Of a stretch of DNA of 49,642 nucleotides, positions 25,851 through 34,312 are shown one piece after another. A model generated the notes under the pieces. That model made no database searches. It was not told where the DNA came from and saw nothing but the letters and a program-made list of their open reading frames with translations. This stretch comes from an uncultured Eubacteriales bacterium (GTDB lineage Bacteria > Bacillota > Clostridia > Monoglobales > Monoglobaceae), in the NCBI GenBank assembly GCA_905198865.1, contig CAJKEB010000009.1:1-49642 (forward strand), read 5' to 3'. Every line of letters begins with the position of its first letter. Within the stretch, counting starts at the first letter, position 1. Made by a program: the position numbers and the translations under genes.

Positions 25851-26345
25851 ATGAAGTTTTTGCATCATGGAATATGGCTTGTAATTGCGGCTCTTTTGCA
25901 GGTGACCTTGCTCGGCGGTATTGAGGTTTTCGGCATTTCACCGAATTTGTTTTTAGTATTTACCGTTGTGATAGGATTTCTGTGCGGAAGGCTTCAGGGT
26001 ATGGTTACCGGAATGGTTTTCGGTCTGGTATATGATATACTTGTCGGCAGATTTATCGGAACAAGCATGTTCAGCTTTTTGTTCATCGGCTATTTTTCCG
26101 CCGTGTTCAGCGACAGATATTATGCACAGCCATCGTTTTATATTTTCTCTCTTATGGCTGCCGCAGCAACGATTATTGCCGGAGTTGTGTATCTTGTGCC
26201 GAATTCGGTCGTATACAATGCAAGTATTTTATTGACTGTTTTCAGGATTATTATTCCGGAATGTATATATAACGGACTGCTCATTATACCTGTGGTATTT
26301 TTGGTCAACAGGACGTTGGCTCTGTGCGGAATCAGAAAAATTTAG
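25851..26345 (+). CDS. mreD: Rod shape-determining protein MreD
   Basis: This 164-aa integral membrane protein with 5-6 hydrophobic helices is the third member of the mreBCD block. Family features include the early ALLQVTLLGGIEVFG, NLFLVFTVVIGFLCGRLQG and the glycine-rich GLVYDILVGRFIGTSMF. It links MreC and PBP2 to the elongasome in other bacteria. It starts 40 bp after mreC with AGGGAT before the ATG, and PBP2 follows. Confidence 0.9.
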   Translation: MKFLHHGIWLVIAALLQVTLLGGIEVFGISPNLFLVFTVVIGFLCGRLQGMVTGMVFGLVYDILVGRFIGTSMFSFLFIGYFSAVFSDRYYAQPSFYIFSLMAAAATIIAGVVYLVPNSVVYNASILLTVFRIIIPECIYNGLLIIPVVFLVNRTLALCGIRKI

Positions 26346-26401
26346 CTCAGATTTTGAGTTGTTCGCAGGCTAATAATTTAAATTGAATTTCGGTGGTTTT
26401 T

Positions 26402-28561
26402 ATGAAGTGGAATGAAACAAATAAACGTATATTTGTAATCGGCGCAATAGTGGGCGTTTTGGTAATTCTATGCGTGATAAAGCTGTTTGATTTGCAGATA
26501 ATAAACGGCGAGGAATACAGAGTTCAGGCGGATAACCGTTCGGTTCGCACGTTTATTACCAAAGCGCCGAGAGGCGAAATATTTGACAGAAACGGCGAAT
26601 TGATTGTTGAAAACAGAGCCGGATACAGTATACAGATTAACAAGACCGATATAGATAACAATGAATTAAATAATAACATTATTGATCTGGTACGCCTGAT
26701 TCATGACAACGATGGTGAGTATTCTTCGACTTTCCCTATAGTGTATAACAGCGAGGAAAAGATACCGGAGTATGATTTGAGTATTCTCATGGGTTCGGAT
26801 AAGAGCATCGAATACAACAAACAGAATAAAAAGAGCACCAAAGAAGATGATGACAAGGATAATGACGAAAAAGACAAAAATCAGAGCGGCAAAGACACAA
26901 CCGAAAATGCCGAAAATAGTCTCGGCGAAAAAATAGCGCAGTGGGAATCTGAGAATAATCTTGGCGAGTATAATACCCTGCGTGCGATTGTCGGGTACTT
27001 CTGCGACAAGTATGACGTATCAGATGACCTCAGCGACAGCGAAAAGCTTGATGTAATCGCAGTTCGTTACGAGATGGAAAAGAGAAAGTTCGGGCAGAAT
27101 AATCCTTTTGTCATGGCTACCGATATCAACGAAATAGTTGTGCAAAAGGTCAAAGAAAAATATACGCCGAGTGGATTTGCCGATATTATATCAGACACCA
27201 TCAGAACATACACCAACGGTTCACTGGCGGCGCATATACTCGGAAGAACGGGTATAATTTATGCCGAGGAATATGAAAGCCTTAAAAATCAGGGCTACGG
27301 AATGAATGATATAATCGGCAAGGACGGACTTGAAGCCGTACTCGAACCGTATCTCAAGGGTACGGACGGCTACAGAAAGGTTCATTTGACGTCGAGCGGA
27401 CGCTACGGCGATGTGGTTGAGGTACAGAATGCCAAGCCCGGCAACTATGCCGAGCTGACTATTGATGTTAATCTTCAAAAAGCGGCAGAGGAGTCGCTCA
27501 GAAAGAACATAACGAACGCGGTCGGCGAAAACGGCGCAGGTGCAGCGGTTGCCGTAGATCCGCATAATGGTGAAATTTTGGCGATTGCGTCTTATCCCGC
27601 ATATGACCCGGAAACCTTTAACGAGGATTATGAAACCCTGCTCAGTAAAAAGTCAAATCCGCTGTTTAACAGAGCCTTAAACGGCACATACGCACCGGGT
27701 TCGACGTTTAAAATATTAACGGCGGTTGCAGGGCTTGAGACAGGATTGATTGACCCGGATACGTATATTACCGACCGTGGAAAGTATACGTATTATTCCG
27801 ACTATCAGCCGACCTGTCTTGTATACTCGTCAAGCGGTTCAACACACGGAACAATAAACGTTTCCGAGGCAATCGGCGTATCGTGCAATTACTTCTTCTA
27901 TGACATAGGCAGAAAAATGGGAATTGACGCGATTGATGAGTATTGTGAAAAATTCGGGCTCGGCAAGGGAACCGGGATTGAGCTTGACGAGAGTTACGGC
28001 ATAGTTGCAGGACCCGAGGAGCGCGAAGCAGCAGGCGGCGAATGGCATCCGGGCGATGTGCTTCAGGCGGCAATAGGACAGTCGGATAATCTGTTTACCC
28101 CTGTGCAGATTGCAAGCTATATATGCACTGTGCTTAACAAGGGAACAAGATATAAGCTTCATCTGATAAACAGAATAGTTGACTATGATAATAAGAATGT
28201 TGTTAAGGATTTCGGCAGTGAAATAATTTCCGAAAATCCGATAAGCGACTCAACATTTGCGGCGGTAAAGGAAGGAATGAGACAGGTTGTAGCTGACGGA
28301 ACTGCGGCGAGTGTGTTCAGCTCCAGCAAACTGAAGGTCGGCGGAAAGACCGGTACGGCTCAGGTTTCAGACGGAGCGGACAACGTACTGTTCACAGGCT
28401 TTGCACCGTATGACGACCCTCAGATTGTTGTGGCTGTTGTAATCGAACACGGCGCAAGCAGCTCGTATGCAGCTCAGATAGGAAAGGAAATATTTGAGGC
28501 GTATCTTATCGAGGACAGCAATGATAAGTCAGAAAACGATAAAAGCGCACAGGACGATTAA
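26402..28561 (+). CDS. mrdA: Penicillin-binding protein 2 (elongation transpeptidase)
   Basis: This class B PBP cross-links peptidoglycan during elongation with RodA and MreBCD. I place the start at the ATG at 26402 after GGTGG; the in-frame GTG at 26393 lies inside that site. A single N-terminal helix (FVIGAIVGVLVILCVIKLF) is followed by the dimerisation domain (GEIFDRNGELIVEN). The transpeptidase domain has STFK (active serine), SCN and KTGT motifs, complete and in order. Residues about 135-175 contain a lysine/aspartate/glutamate-rich low-complexity insertion (KEDDDKDNDEKDKNQ) in the pedestal domain. It is the last gene of the operon, with a terminator 23 bp after the stop. Confidence 0.94.
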   Translation: MKWNETNKRIFVIGAIVGVLVILCVIKLFDLQIINGEEYRVQADNRSVRTFITKAPRGEIFDRNGELIVENRAGYSIQINKTDIDNNELNNNIIDLVRLIHDNDGEYSSTFPIVYNSEEKIPEYDLSILMGSDKSIEYNKQNKKSTKEDDDKDNDEKDKNQSGKDTTENAENSLGEKIAQWESENNLGEYNTLRAIVGYFCDKYDVSDDLSDSEKLDVIAVRYEMEKRKFGQNNPFVMATDINEIVVQKVKEKYTPSGFADIISDTIRTYTNGSLAAHILGRTGIIYAEEYESLKNQGYGMNDIIGKDGLEAVLEPYLKGTDGYRKVHLTSSGRYGDVVEVQNAKPGNYAELTIDVNLQKAAEESLRKNITNAVGENGAGAAVAVDPHNGEILAIASYPAYDPETFNEDYETLLSKKSNPLFNRALNGTYAPGSTFKILTAVAGLETGLIDPDTYITDRGKYTYYSDYQPTCLVYSSSGSTHGTINVSEAIGVSCNYFFYDIGRKMGIDAIDEYCEKFGLGKGTGIELDESYGIVAGPEEREAAGGEWHPGDVLQAAIGQSDNLFTPVQIASYICTVLNKGTRYKLHLINRIVDYDNKNVVKDFGSEIISENPISDSTFAAVKEGMRQVVADGTAASVFSSSKLKVGGKTGTAQVSDGADNVLFTGFAPYDDPQIVVAVVIEHGASSSYAAQIGKEIFEAYLIEDSNDKSENDKSAQDD

Positions 28562-28583
28562 ACAGTACTTTTATATTGATGAA

Positions 28584-28617
28584 AAAGGACGCAAAAGTAT
28601 GCGTCCTTTATTGTTTT
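28584..28617 (+). terminator. Terminator of the mreBCD-PBP2 operon
   Basis: A 9-bp stem AAAGGACGC (28584-28592) / GCGTCCTTT (28601-28609) with an 8-nt loop is followed by ATTGTTTT. It closes the operon. Confidence 0.9.
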
Positions 28618-28707
28618 TATCCGCAAAATATTGTTTGCAAGCCCTTGGCTGAATACTATGTCTTTATGTGTATTTCAAAAATCTTTCAAAAATTTTAAAA
28701 AAAGTGC

Positions 28708-28736
28708 TTTACATTTTGTGAATGTTGTGGTATAGT
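28708..28736 (+). promoter_or_regulatory. Sigma-A promoter of mgsA
   Basis: TTTACA (28708-28713), 17 bp, TATAGT (28731-28736) preceded by TGG (extended -10). The flanking AAAAAAGTGCTTT matches the sequence before the rnhA promoter. Predicted transcripts carry a leader of about 180 nt. Confidence 0.75.
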
Positions 28737-28742
28737 TTAATT

Positions 28743-28920
28743 TGTAAGAATGTTGGTGATTTTTGTTTTATGTGCAAGAGCGAAATTACCTTAATTAAGT
28801 ATTTTAAAGATTGTTAGAATTGTTGGTTTAAGAATCAGTAAGTCAGAAATCATAACATCGGCGGCATTTTGCTTTGATGTTGGTTTTCGGTTGCTAAATA
28901 AAAATAGGAGGGCTAAGGAA
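28743..28920 (+). other. Long untranslated leader of mgsA
   Basis: About 178 nt separate the promoter from the mgsA ATG. No upstream gene is convincing. A weak hairpin AACATC (28854-28859) / GATGTT (28876-28881) lies before the GGAGGG ribosome site (28907-28912). I do not recognise a known riboswitch class. Regulation through this leader is possible but unproven. Confidence 0.35.
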
Positions 28921-29331
28921 ATGAATATTGCGCTTATCGCTCATGATAAGAAAAAGGATTTAATGGTTGACTTTTGTATTTCGTACAGTGCTATATTGAA
29001 AAAGCACAATATTTGTGCTACCGGAACCACCGGTTCAGTTGTGGCTGACGCTACCGGACTGCCGATTAAGTGTTTTCTGCCGGGTGTTGACGGCGGTGAC
29101 CAGCAGATTGGTGCAAGAATTGCTTATAACGAGATTGACGCGGTTTTGTTCTTCCGTGACCCGCTTACACAGCAGAAGTACGAACCCAATATTGATTCGC
29201 TTTACAGACTTTGTGACGTACACAATGTTCCGCTCGCAACTAATATTGCAACGGCTGAGCTGCTCATTATGGGTATTGAACACGGTGACCTTGACTGGCG
29301 TGAATATATCAATTCAAAGCGTATTGTTTAA
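28921..29331 (+). CDS. mgsA: Methylglyoxal synthase
   Basis: The enzyme converts dihydroxyacetone phosphate to methylglyoxal and phosphate, relieving phosphate limitation in glycolysis. The 136-aa protein starts MNIALIAHDKKKDLM. It contains CATGTTGSV, the catalytic GGDQQIGARIA, FFRDPLTQQKYEPN and the C-terminal LCDVHNVPLATNIATAELL, all diagnostic. The ATG at 28921 has GGAGGG 8 nt upstream; a longer frame from 28891 would include the ribosome site. It is monocistronic, with its own promoter, a long leader and a terminator. Confidence 0.95.
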   Translation: MNIALIAHDKKKDLMVDFCISYSAILKKHNICATGTTGSVVADATGLPIKCFLPGVDGGDQQIGARIAYNEIDAVLFFRDPLTQQKYEPNIDSLYRLCDVHNVPLATNIATAELLIMGIEHGDLDWREYINSKRIV

Positions 29332-29349
29332 AGTTTATGAATATAAATT

Positions 29350-29380
29350 GGCTGTATTGCAATTGCAATACAGCCTTTTA
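29350..29380. terminator. Bidirectional terminator between mgsA and the histidine kinase gene
   Basis: A perfect 26-bp palindrome (29350-29375; half-site GGCTGTATTGCAA) is followed on the plus strand by TTTTATTG and on the minus strand by AATTTATATT. It lies between two convergent genes and probably ends transcription from both sides. Confidence 0.8.
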
Positions 29381-29390
29381 TTGTGTTAAA

Positions 29391-30782
29391 TTACAGCGGC
29401 AGCTTAACGGTAAATTCAGTATATTCTCCGAGCTTGCTGCTGAGGCTTATCGTGCCGCCGTGAGATATAACAATAGATTTTGCTATCGCCAGACCAAGTC
29501 CGTAGCCGCCGCTGTTACGTGCGCGCGACTTGTCAGAACGGTAAAACCTGTCGAATATTTTTTCCGCGTCTTTAGGAGAAATTCCGTCTCCTGTGTTGCG
29601 TACCGACAGTACGGCGTTCTTCTCCTTGACTTTAAGCTTAACGTCAATTGTTCCGCCGCCCGCGGTGTACTTTATGGCGTTATCAATTAAAATCATAATA
29701 AGCTGCTTGATTTGCGACGGATCGCCTGTTATATTTAAATTATCATCAATATTATCGGTCAGTATCAGACTTTTTTCGTACACTACAGCCTCCATTGTCA
29801 GGAGTACGCTTTGGACGGCGGAGGACAGTGAAAAATCTGTTCTGATAATATTATTTTCTGAGCTGTGGTCAACTCTTGCGAGATACAGCAGGTCGTTTGT
29901 GAGCTTTGCCATTCTTGTGGCTTCGTCCTTGATATATGTGAGCCACTTTTTTTGACTGTCAATCGTGCTGCTTCCGTGTGCGAGCAGGACGTCAACATTT
30001 GTATTAATCGTTGTCAGCGGTGTTTTAAGCTCATGAGACGCGTCTGCTATAAACTGGTTCTGTTTGTCCCAAGCCTCTTCAATCGGTTTGATTGATCTAT
30101 TTGCAAAGTACAAGCAAATCAAAAATACAATGCAAAGAGCAAACAGCAGCACAAAAATCAGTGTAATAATCAGCTTTTTAAGCATTTCAATCTGAGTGTC
30201 TATGTTTAAAATACTGATATAATACGCCGCGTTATTACCTCCCGGTTCACCTTTTGAAGCTGAGGTTATCACATATTTCCAATACGAATTATCATACTTT
30301 ATGATATGGTCTGCTTCAGATACGTTGTCTGATTCTGAAAGCTTGGCGCTTAGCTTTTGCTCTGCGTCGCCTATAACCGTGTCATAGAAGTTATCTTCCA
30401 ACTCATAGGGCGAGCGTGTTTCAATTATGTCAAACTCACGGCTCAATTTGACAGTGGTAGGCTCGTTCGGCATTGGCGGATTATCATGCCCGGCATCTGA
30501 GCCCGGAGCGTCGGGAGGTTCTGAAGGCGGATTTTCGGTATTATCCGCCGAAAAATCTTCAATATGCTTTCTTCGGTCATTGCCTTTGTCGCGGCTTTGA
30601 AAGCTGTCATTGCTGAAGCCGTTAAATTTAAGATTAGATACTCCGCGGTCAAGCCGCAAATTAATTTCATGGTTTACATTGTTGTATGTAATGGTGAATA
30701 CTACCGCAAATGAGCCAATAAGAAGAATTGAAATCATTATCATATTGAGCAGAAGAAACTTGTTTCTGAGTTTTTTGAACAT
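29391..30782 (-). CDS. Sensor histidine kinase
   Basis: This 463-aa membrane kinase partners the response regulator 10 bp upstream. It has a first helix at about 10-32 and an extracytoplasmic region at about 33-202, whose middle (75-110) is Pro/Asp/Glu-rich and probably disordered. A second helix lies at about 203-226. The dimerisation domain has phospho-acceptor H250 in ADASHELKTPLTTIN. The ATPase domain carries the N box IDNAIKYT, the G box NTGDGISP and IFDRFYRSD, and the GYGLGLAIAKSI lid. No recognised ligand domain is seen outside, so the signal is unknown. GAGG lies 8 nt before the ATG. Confidence 0.93.
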   Translation of the reverse strand: MFKKLRNKFLLLNMIMISILLIGSFAVVFTITYNNVNHEINLRLDRGVSNLKFNGFSNDSFQSRDKGNDRRKHIEDFSADNTENPPSEPPDAPGSDAGHDNPPMPNEPTTVKLSREFDIIETRSPYELEDNFYDTVIGDAEQKLSAKLSESDNVSEADHIIKYDNSYWKYVITSASKGEPGGNNAAYYISILNIDTQIEMLKKLIITLIFVLLFALCIVFLICLYFANRSIKPIEEAWDKQNQFIADASHELKTPLTTINTNVDVLLAHGSSTIDSQKKWLTYIKDEATRMAKLTNDLLYLARVDHSSENNIIRTDFSLSSAVQSVLLTMEAVVYEKSLILTDNIDDNLNITGDPSQIKQLIMILIDNAIKYTAGGGTIDVKLKVKEKNAVLSVRNTGDGISPKDAEKIFDRFYRSDKSRARNSGGYGLGLAIAKSIVISHGGTISLSSKLGEYTEFTVKLPL

Positions 30783-30792
30783 AGTAATTACC

Positions 30793-31467
30793 TCATGAAT
30801 TCTTCAAAGAATATCCGACGCCTCTTACGGTGACAATCTGCGCCGAGGAGCATACATACTTGAGTTTTTTCCTCAAAAATGAAACATAGACCTCAACATG
30901 ATTGGCTTCCGCCTCCGATTCAAAGCCCCAAAGCTTTTCGATTATCATTTCTTTTGAAAGCACTGAATTTTTATTGCGCATCAAGTATTCAAGAAGCTCC
31001 GATTCCTTAAGAGTCAGGTTAATTTCTTTATCATTGCAGGCAAGAGTCAGAGTCGAGGTATCAAGCTCAATATCACCGAAGGACAGTGCGTTTGTCTGCG
31101 CCACCTCGCCTCTGCGTCTGCCGAGAGCGCGGATGCGCGCAAGCAGCTCATCGGTATTGAAAGGCTTTGCAAGATAGTCGTCCGCGCCGCTGTCAAGACC
31201 CTTGACTTTATCGCTTATTTCACTTTTAGCTGTCAGCATAATCACAGGAGTGTCGTTCCCGTACCTGCGTAATTCTTTTATTATAGTTATTCCGTCCATT
31301 TTGGGCAGCATAAGGTCAAGAATGATTACGTCATAGATATTGCTCATGGCATAATCAAGCCCGTCTTCGCCGTCATAGACATTATCGACTGTATAGTTGT
31401 TCTTTTTAAGCAGCTGAACAAGCGCTTCTGCAAGATGAACCTCGTCCTCAACAACAAGTATACGCAT
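30793..31467 (-). CDS. OmpR-family response regulator
   Basis: This 224-aa two-domain regulator has a receiver domain with the acidic pair in VVEDE, phospho-acceptor D51 in VIILDLMLPKMDG, and the conserved T/K in MLTAKSEIS. The C-terminal winged-helix DNA-binding domain has LTLKESELLEYLMRN, VLSKEMIIEKLWGFE and VRGVGYSL. AAAGGAG lies 7 nt before the ATG. It is transcribed with the kinase and may also receive read-through from the Nif3-like gene 83 bp upstream. A weak promoter (TTAAGA-N17-TATTAT) may lie in that gap. Target genes are unknown. Confidence 0.94.
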   Translation of the reverse strand: MRILVVEDEVHLAEALVQLLKKNNYTVDNVYDGEDGLDYAMSNIYDVIILDLMLPKMDGITIIKELRRYGNDTPVIMLTAKSEISDKVKGLDSGADDYLAKPFNTDELLARIRALGRRRGEVAQTNALSFGDIELDTSTLTLACNDKEINLTLKESELLEYLMRNKNSVLSKEMIIEKLWGFESEAEANHVEVYVSFLRKKLKYVCSSAQIVTVRGVGYSLKNS

Positions 31468-31550
31468 AATATTACTCCTTTAACACTTATCCCATTAATA
31501 TAATATCAATATAGAGCAGTATTCTTAAAAACACCTTAATTTTAACGGTA

Positions 31551-32348
31551 TTATCTCAGCTTATACGGCTCTGCTGAGGACTTAATAAAGTTTATGTCCG
31601 GAAAACGCAGGCTGAGATAGTCCTCCATAAAATCACAGACGATATTTTCAGTTTCAAAGTGTCCTGCGTCAATCAGATTTATTCCCAGCTCAAGCGCAAG
31701 CTGAGCTTCGTGATGCTTGATTTCCGAAGTGATATATACGTCCGCACCGGCATTGTAAGCGTTGTAGATAAGGTCGCCGCCGCTGCCGCTGCATACGGCT
31801 GCTGTTGTGACAACATCTGACAGGTCGCCGGTATAGCTTATTGCGCGGCAGCCGAGGACGTTTTTCACGTAGTCGACAAAGTCTGCCATTTCTGTCGGGG
31901 TATCGAGAATGCCTATTCTGCCTATGTTGTCAAGGACAGAGCCGTTTGGGTCGATACATTCATCGGGGGTGTACGGCCGCACATCATTTATACCGAGCTT
32001 CTCGCAGAGAATGTCGTTCATTCCGCCCTCTGCCTTGTCAAGGTTTGTATGCGCGCTGTATACAGAGATATTGTTTTGAATCAGACTTCTGACAATACTT
32101 CCGGTAACGGTTTGCTCCGTAACACTTTTAAGCGGAGAGAACAGAAGAGGGTGATGCGATACAATGAGCTGAGCGCCGCTGCGGATTGCTTCGTCAACAT
32201 TGCTGCTTGTCACATCAAGCGTAAGATATACAGTGTCAACATACTGCTGTTCATCTCCGACCATAAGTCCTACGTTATCCCATGGTTCTGCAAGCTGCTT
32301 CGGCGCAAGTCGTTCGATTGCTTTTGCGATTTCCAATACCTTTGTCAT
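31551..32348 (-). CDS. Nif3-like dinuclear metal centre protein
   Basis: This 265-aa protein is of the Nif3/YqfO family (GTP cyclohydrolase 1 type 2 / NIF3). Signatures are LAEPWDNVGLMVGD, the metal-ligand motif IVSHHPLLFSPLKS, VYSAHTNLDKAEGG, and late residues HHEAQLALELGINLIDAGHFETE. I use the ATG of MTKVLEIAK at 32348; an ATG 12 bp upstream directly touches the AAGGA ribosome site. It follows trmK by about 31 bp, a pairing seen in many Firmicutes. The biochemical role of the family is unsettled. Confidence 0.9.
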   Translation of the reverse strand: MTKVLEIAKAIERLAPKQLAEPWDNVGLMVGDEQQYVDTVYLTLDVTSSNVDEAIRSGAQLIVSHHPLLFSPLKSVTEQTVTGSIVRSLIQNNISVYSAHTNLDKAEGGMNDILCEKLGINDVRPYTPDECIDPNGSVLDNIGRIGILDTPTEMADFVDYVKNVLGCRAISYTGDLSDVVTTAAVCSGSGGDLIYNAYNAGADVYITSEIKHHEAQLALELGINLIDAGHFETENIVCDFMEDYLSLRFPDINFIKSSAEPYKLR

Positions 32349-32379
32349 AGTTATAACCATTCCTTTCGCTTATGGTTGA

Positions 32380-33081
32380 TTAATGTATATTTTTAATTTC
32401 AGAGAGCAGAATTTCTGCGTTTTTCAGCTTTTCCTCAGTCTCAGCGCTGCTGCCGTTCCTGAGCCCCGAAATTTGGTTTTTGAGCTTTTTGGCAAGACTG
32501 CTTAAGTAGCTTTCAAATCCGTTTGGCTTTGATTCAATAAGGCTCTTGCCGACAAAGGCTTCCGCCGCCGTGAGCTCAATCGGTTCAGCCTCGCTGTCTA
32601 TTTTAACAGAAATAATATTATATATCTTTTTATCCTCAAACGACAGGTATTCATCAATCGTTCCGAGTGCGCTGTGATATAGGAATTTACGCAACTGCGG
32701 CGCCATGGTCATCGGCTGAAGTATAATCTGCTTTGCAGCTCTGACGATTTCAATTGATGAAGTGATAATATCAGAAATAACAAGCCCGCCCATGCCGGCA
32801 ATAACGATAGTATCGACCTTGTCGGAGGCTGTAACCGTCTCAAGGCCTGCGCCGAGCCTGAGCTCAATATGCCCACTCATGTTGTACTTTTTCAGCGTTG
32901 CTTCCGCTCTCTTGAGCGGACCTGTGCGAATGTCGGAGGCGATGGCAGAGCTGCACTTGCCGGAGCTTATAAGATATACGGGCAGGTAGGCGTGGTCTGT
33001 GCCGATATCAGCTGTTTTTTCGGAATTATTAATAAGCTCTGCAATCGTTTTAAGCCTCGGAGTCAGAGTTGGTTTTAACAT
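32380..33081 (-). CDS. trmK: tRNA (adenine(22)-N1)-methyltransferase
   Basis: TrmK methylates N1 of A22 in tRNA using SAM. The 233-aa protein starts LTPRLKTIAELI and has TADIGTDHAYLPVYLI (SAM motif I), AIASDIRTGPLKRAEATLKK, IELRLGAGLETV, and TIVIAGMGGLVISDII with IILQPMTMAPQLRKFL, all typical. AAGGAG lies 7 nt before the ATG. It leads a minus-strand operon with the Nif3-like gene, behind a near-consensus promoter. In many Firmicutes this pair lies near rpoD-dnaG, as it does here on the opposite strand. Confidence 0.93.
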   Translation of the reverse strand: MLKPTLTPRLKTIAELINNSEKTADIGTDHAYLPVYLISSGKCSSAIASDIRTGPLKRAEATLKKYNMSGHIELRLGAGLETVTASDKVDTIVIAGMGGLVISDIITSSIEIVRAAKQIILQPMTMAPQLRKFLYHSALGTIDEYLSFEDKKIYNIISVKIDSEAEPIELTAAEAFVGKSLIESKPNGFESYLSSLAKKLKNQISGLRNGSSAETEEKLKNAEILLSEIKNIH

Positions 33082-33121
33082 AGGCTGTCTCCTTGTTTTT
33101 GAATTGATTTATATTTCTTTA

Positions 33122-33150
33122 ATTTTATAATTTACACGGCTTTTTGTCAA
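33122..33150 (-). promoter_or_regulatory. Sigma-A promoter of trmK-nif3
   Basis: On the minus strand, TTGACA (33150-33145), 17 bp and TAAAAT (33127-33122): consensus -35 with a one-mismatch -10, about 40 bp before the trmK ATG. Confidence 0.75.
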
Positions 33151-33256
33151 TATAATAAAGGAAAAAAGAATTTTTTGTAGAATAATAATAAGGTGAATTT
33201 AAAAGTGAGTATAATGGCCTTTTATATGGGTTATGCGTATCGTGAGGTGACCGGCT

Positions 33257-34258
33257 GTGAATATCAGAGAAATGCTTGAAGAACGTGAACGTGAATACTT
33301 GTCACCGTATGCCGTGTGCAGCGCTGATTCAAAGGGCAGAAAACGCTTTGAAGATCAGTGCAGTCTCCGCACCGTATTCCAGCGTGACCGTGACAGAATT
33401 ATTCATTCAAAGGCGTTCAGACGGCTTAAGCACAAGACGCAGGTCTTTCTCTCGCCTCTCGGCGACCATTACAGGACGCGCTTAACCCACACGCTTGAGG
33501 TCGCGCAGATTGCCAGAACTATTGCACGCTCACTGTGCCTTAATGAGGACTTAACCGAGGCTATCGCCTTAGGCCATGACCTTGGTCATACCCCTTTCGG
33601 TCATATGGGCGAAAGAGTTTTAAGTGAGCTTTGCCCCGGCGGCTTCAGACATAATGAGCAGAGCTTAAGGGTCGTTGAGGTTCTGGAGGGCAATGACGGA
33701 TTAAACCTGACCTATGAGGTCAGAGATGGTATTTTGTGCCATTCGGGCGAAAAGACAGCAGACACGCTTGAAGGACAGATTGTCAGCCTTGCCGACAAAA
33801 TTGCGTATATCAACCACGACATTGACGACGCCGTCCGCGGCGGAGTACTGACTGAGGCGGATATTCCGGGCGAGTACACTGATATATTGGGAACACGTCA
33901 TTCAATCCGTATCGACACTATGATTAAGGCGGCGGTTGAGTGCGGTACTGAAAACGGTATAAGCATGAAGCCCGAAATATATAAGGCAATGTTCGGTCTA
34001 AGACAGTTTATGTTCGACAGGGTGTATTTAAACAGCAGCTCCGATGCAAAAGCGGAGGAGAGCAAAGCAAGATATATCATTGAAGGTCTGTATAATAAGT
34101 TCATCAAGGACATTGAGCTTATACCTGTTGAATCAAGAAACAGCAGCAAGACCGATGATGTTCATATAATCGCAAAGGACTATATTGCCGGAATGAGCGA
34201 CCCGTTTGCCGTGGCAAAATATGAAGAGCTGTTTGTGCCGAGGTTCTGGGTCAAGTAA
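33257..34258 (+). CDS. dgt: dGTP triphosphohydrolase-like HD-domain protein
   Basis: This 333-aa HD-superfamily enzyme is predicted to release triphosphate from dGTP or other dNTPs. It has the substrate segment RIIHSKAFRRLKHKTQVF, the metal-ligand His in RTRLTHTLEVAQIARTIA and the HD motif IALGHDLGHTPFGHMGE. Further family segments are FRHNEQSLRVVE and LADKIAYINHDIDDAVR. The start is a GTG with GAGGTG 8 nt upstream. It is the first gene of a dgt-dnaG-rpoD block, a clostridial version of the macromolecular-synthesis operon. A possible -10 TATAAT near 33211 lacks a convincing -35. Confidence 0.93.
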   Translation: MNIREMLEEREREYLSPYAVCSADSKGRKRFEDQCSLRTVFQRDRDRIIHSKAFRRLKHKTQVFLSPLGDHYRTRLTHTLEVAQIARTIARSLCLNEDLTEAIALGHDLGHTPFGHMGERVLSELCPGGFRHNEQSLRVVEVLEGNDGLNLTYEVRDGILCHSGEKTADTLEGQIVSLADKIAYINHDIDDAVRGGVLTEADIPGEYTDILGTRHSIRIDTMIKAAVECGTENGISMKPEIYKAMFGLRQFMFDRVYLNSSSDAKAEESKARYIIEGLYNKFIKDIELIPVESRNSSKTDDVHIIAKDYIAGMSDPFAVAKYEELFVPRFWVK

Positions 34259-34312
34259 AAAGCGATAATATAACAGGAAAATATAACTATTTGAGAATGG
34301 AAGGCGGCGTAA

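Noticed and set aside
28891..28920. N-terminal extension of methylglyoxal synthase
   Set aside because: It would contain the GGAGGG ribosome site, and the family N-terminus starts at 28921.
29350..29375. Perfect 26-bp palindrome as a recombination or partition site
   Set aside because: It lies between convergent genes and is followed by a T-rich tail; a terminator is simpler.
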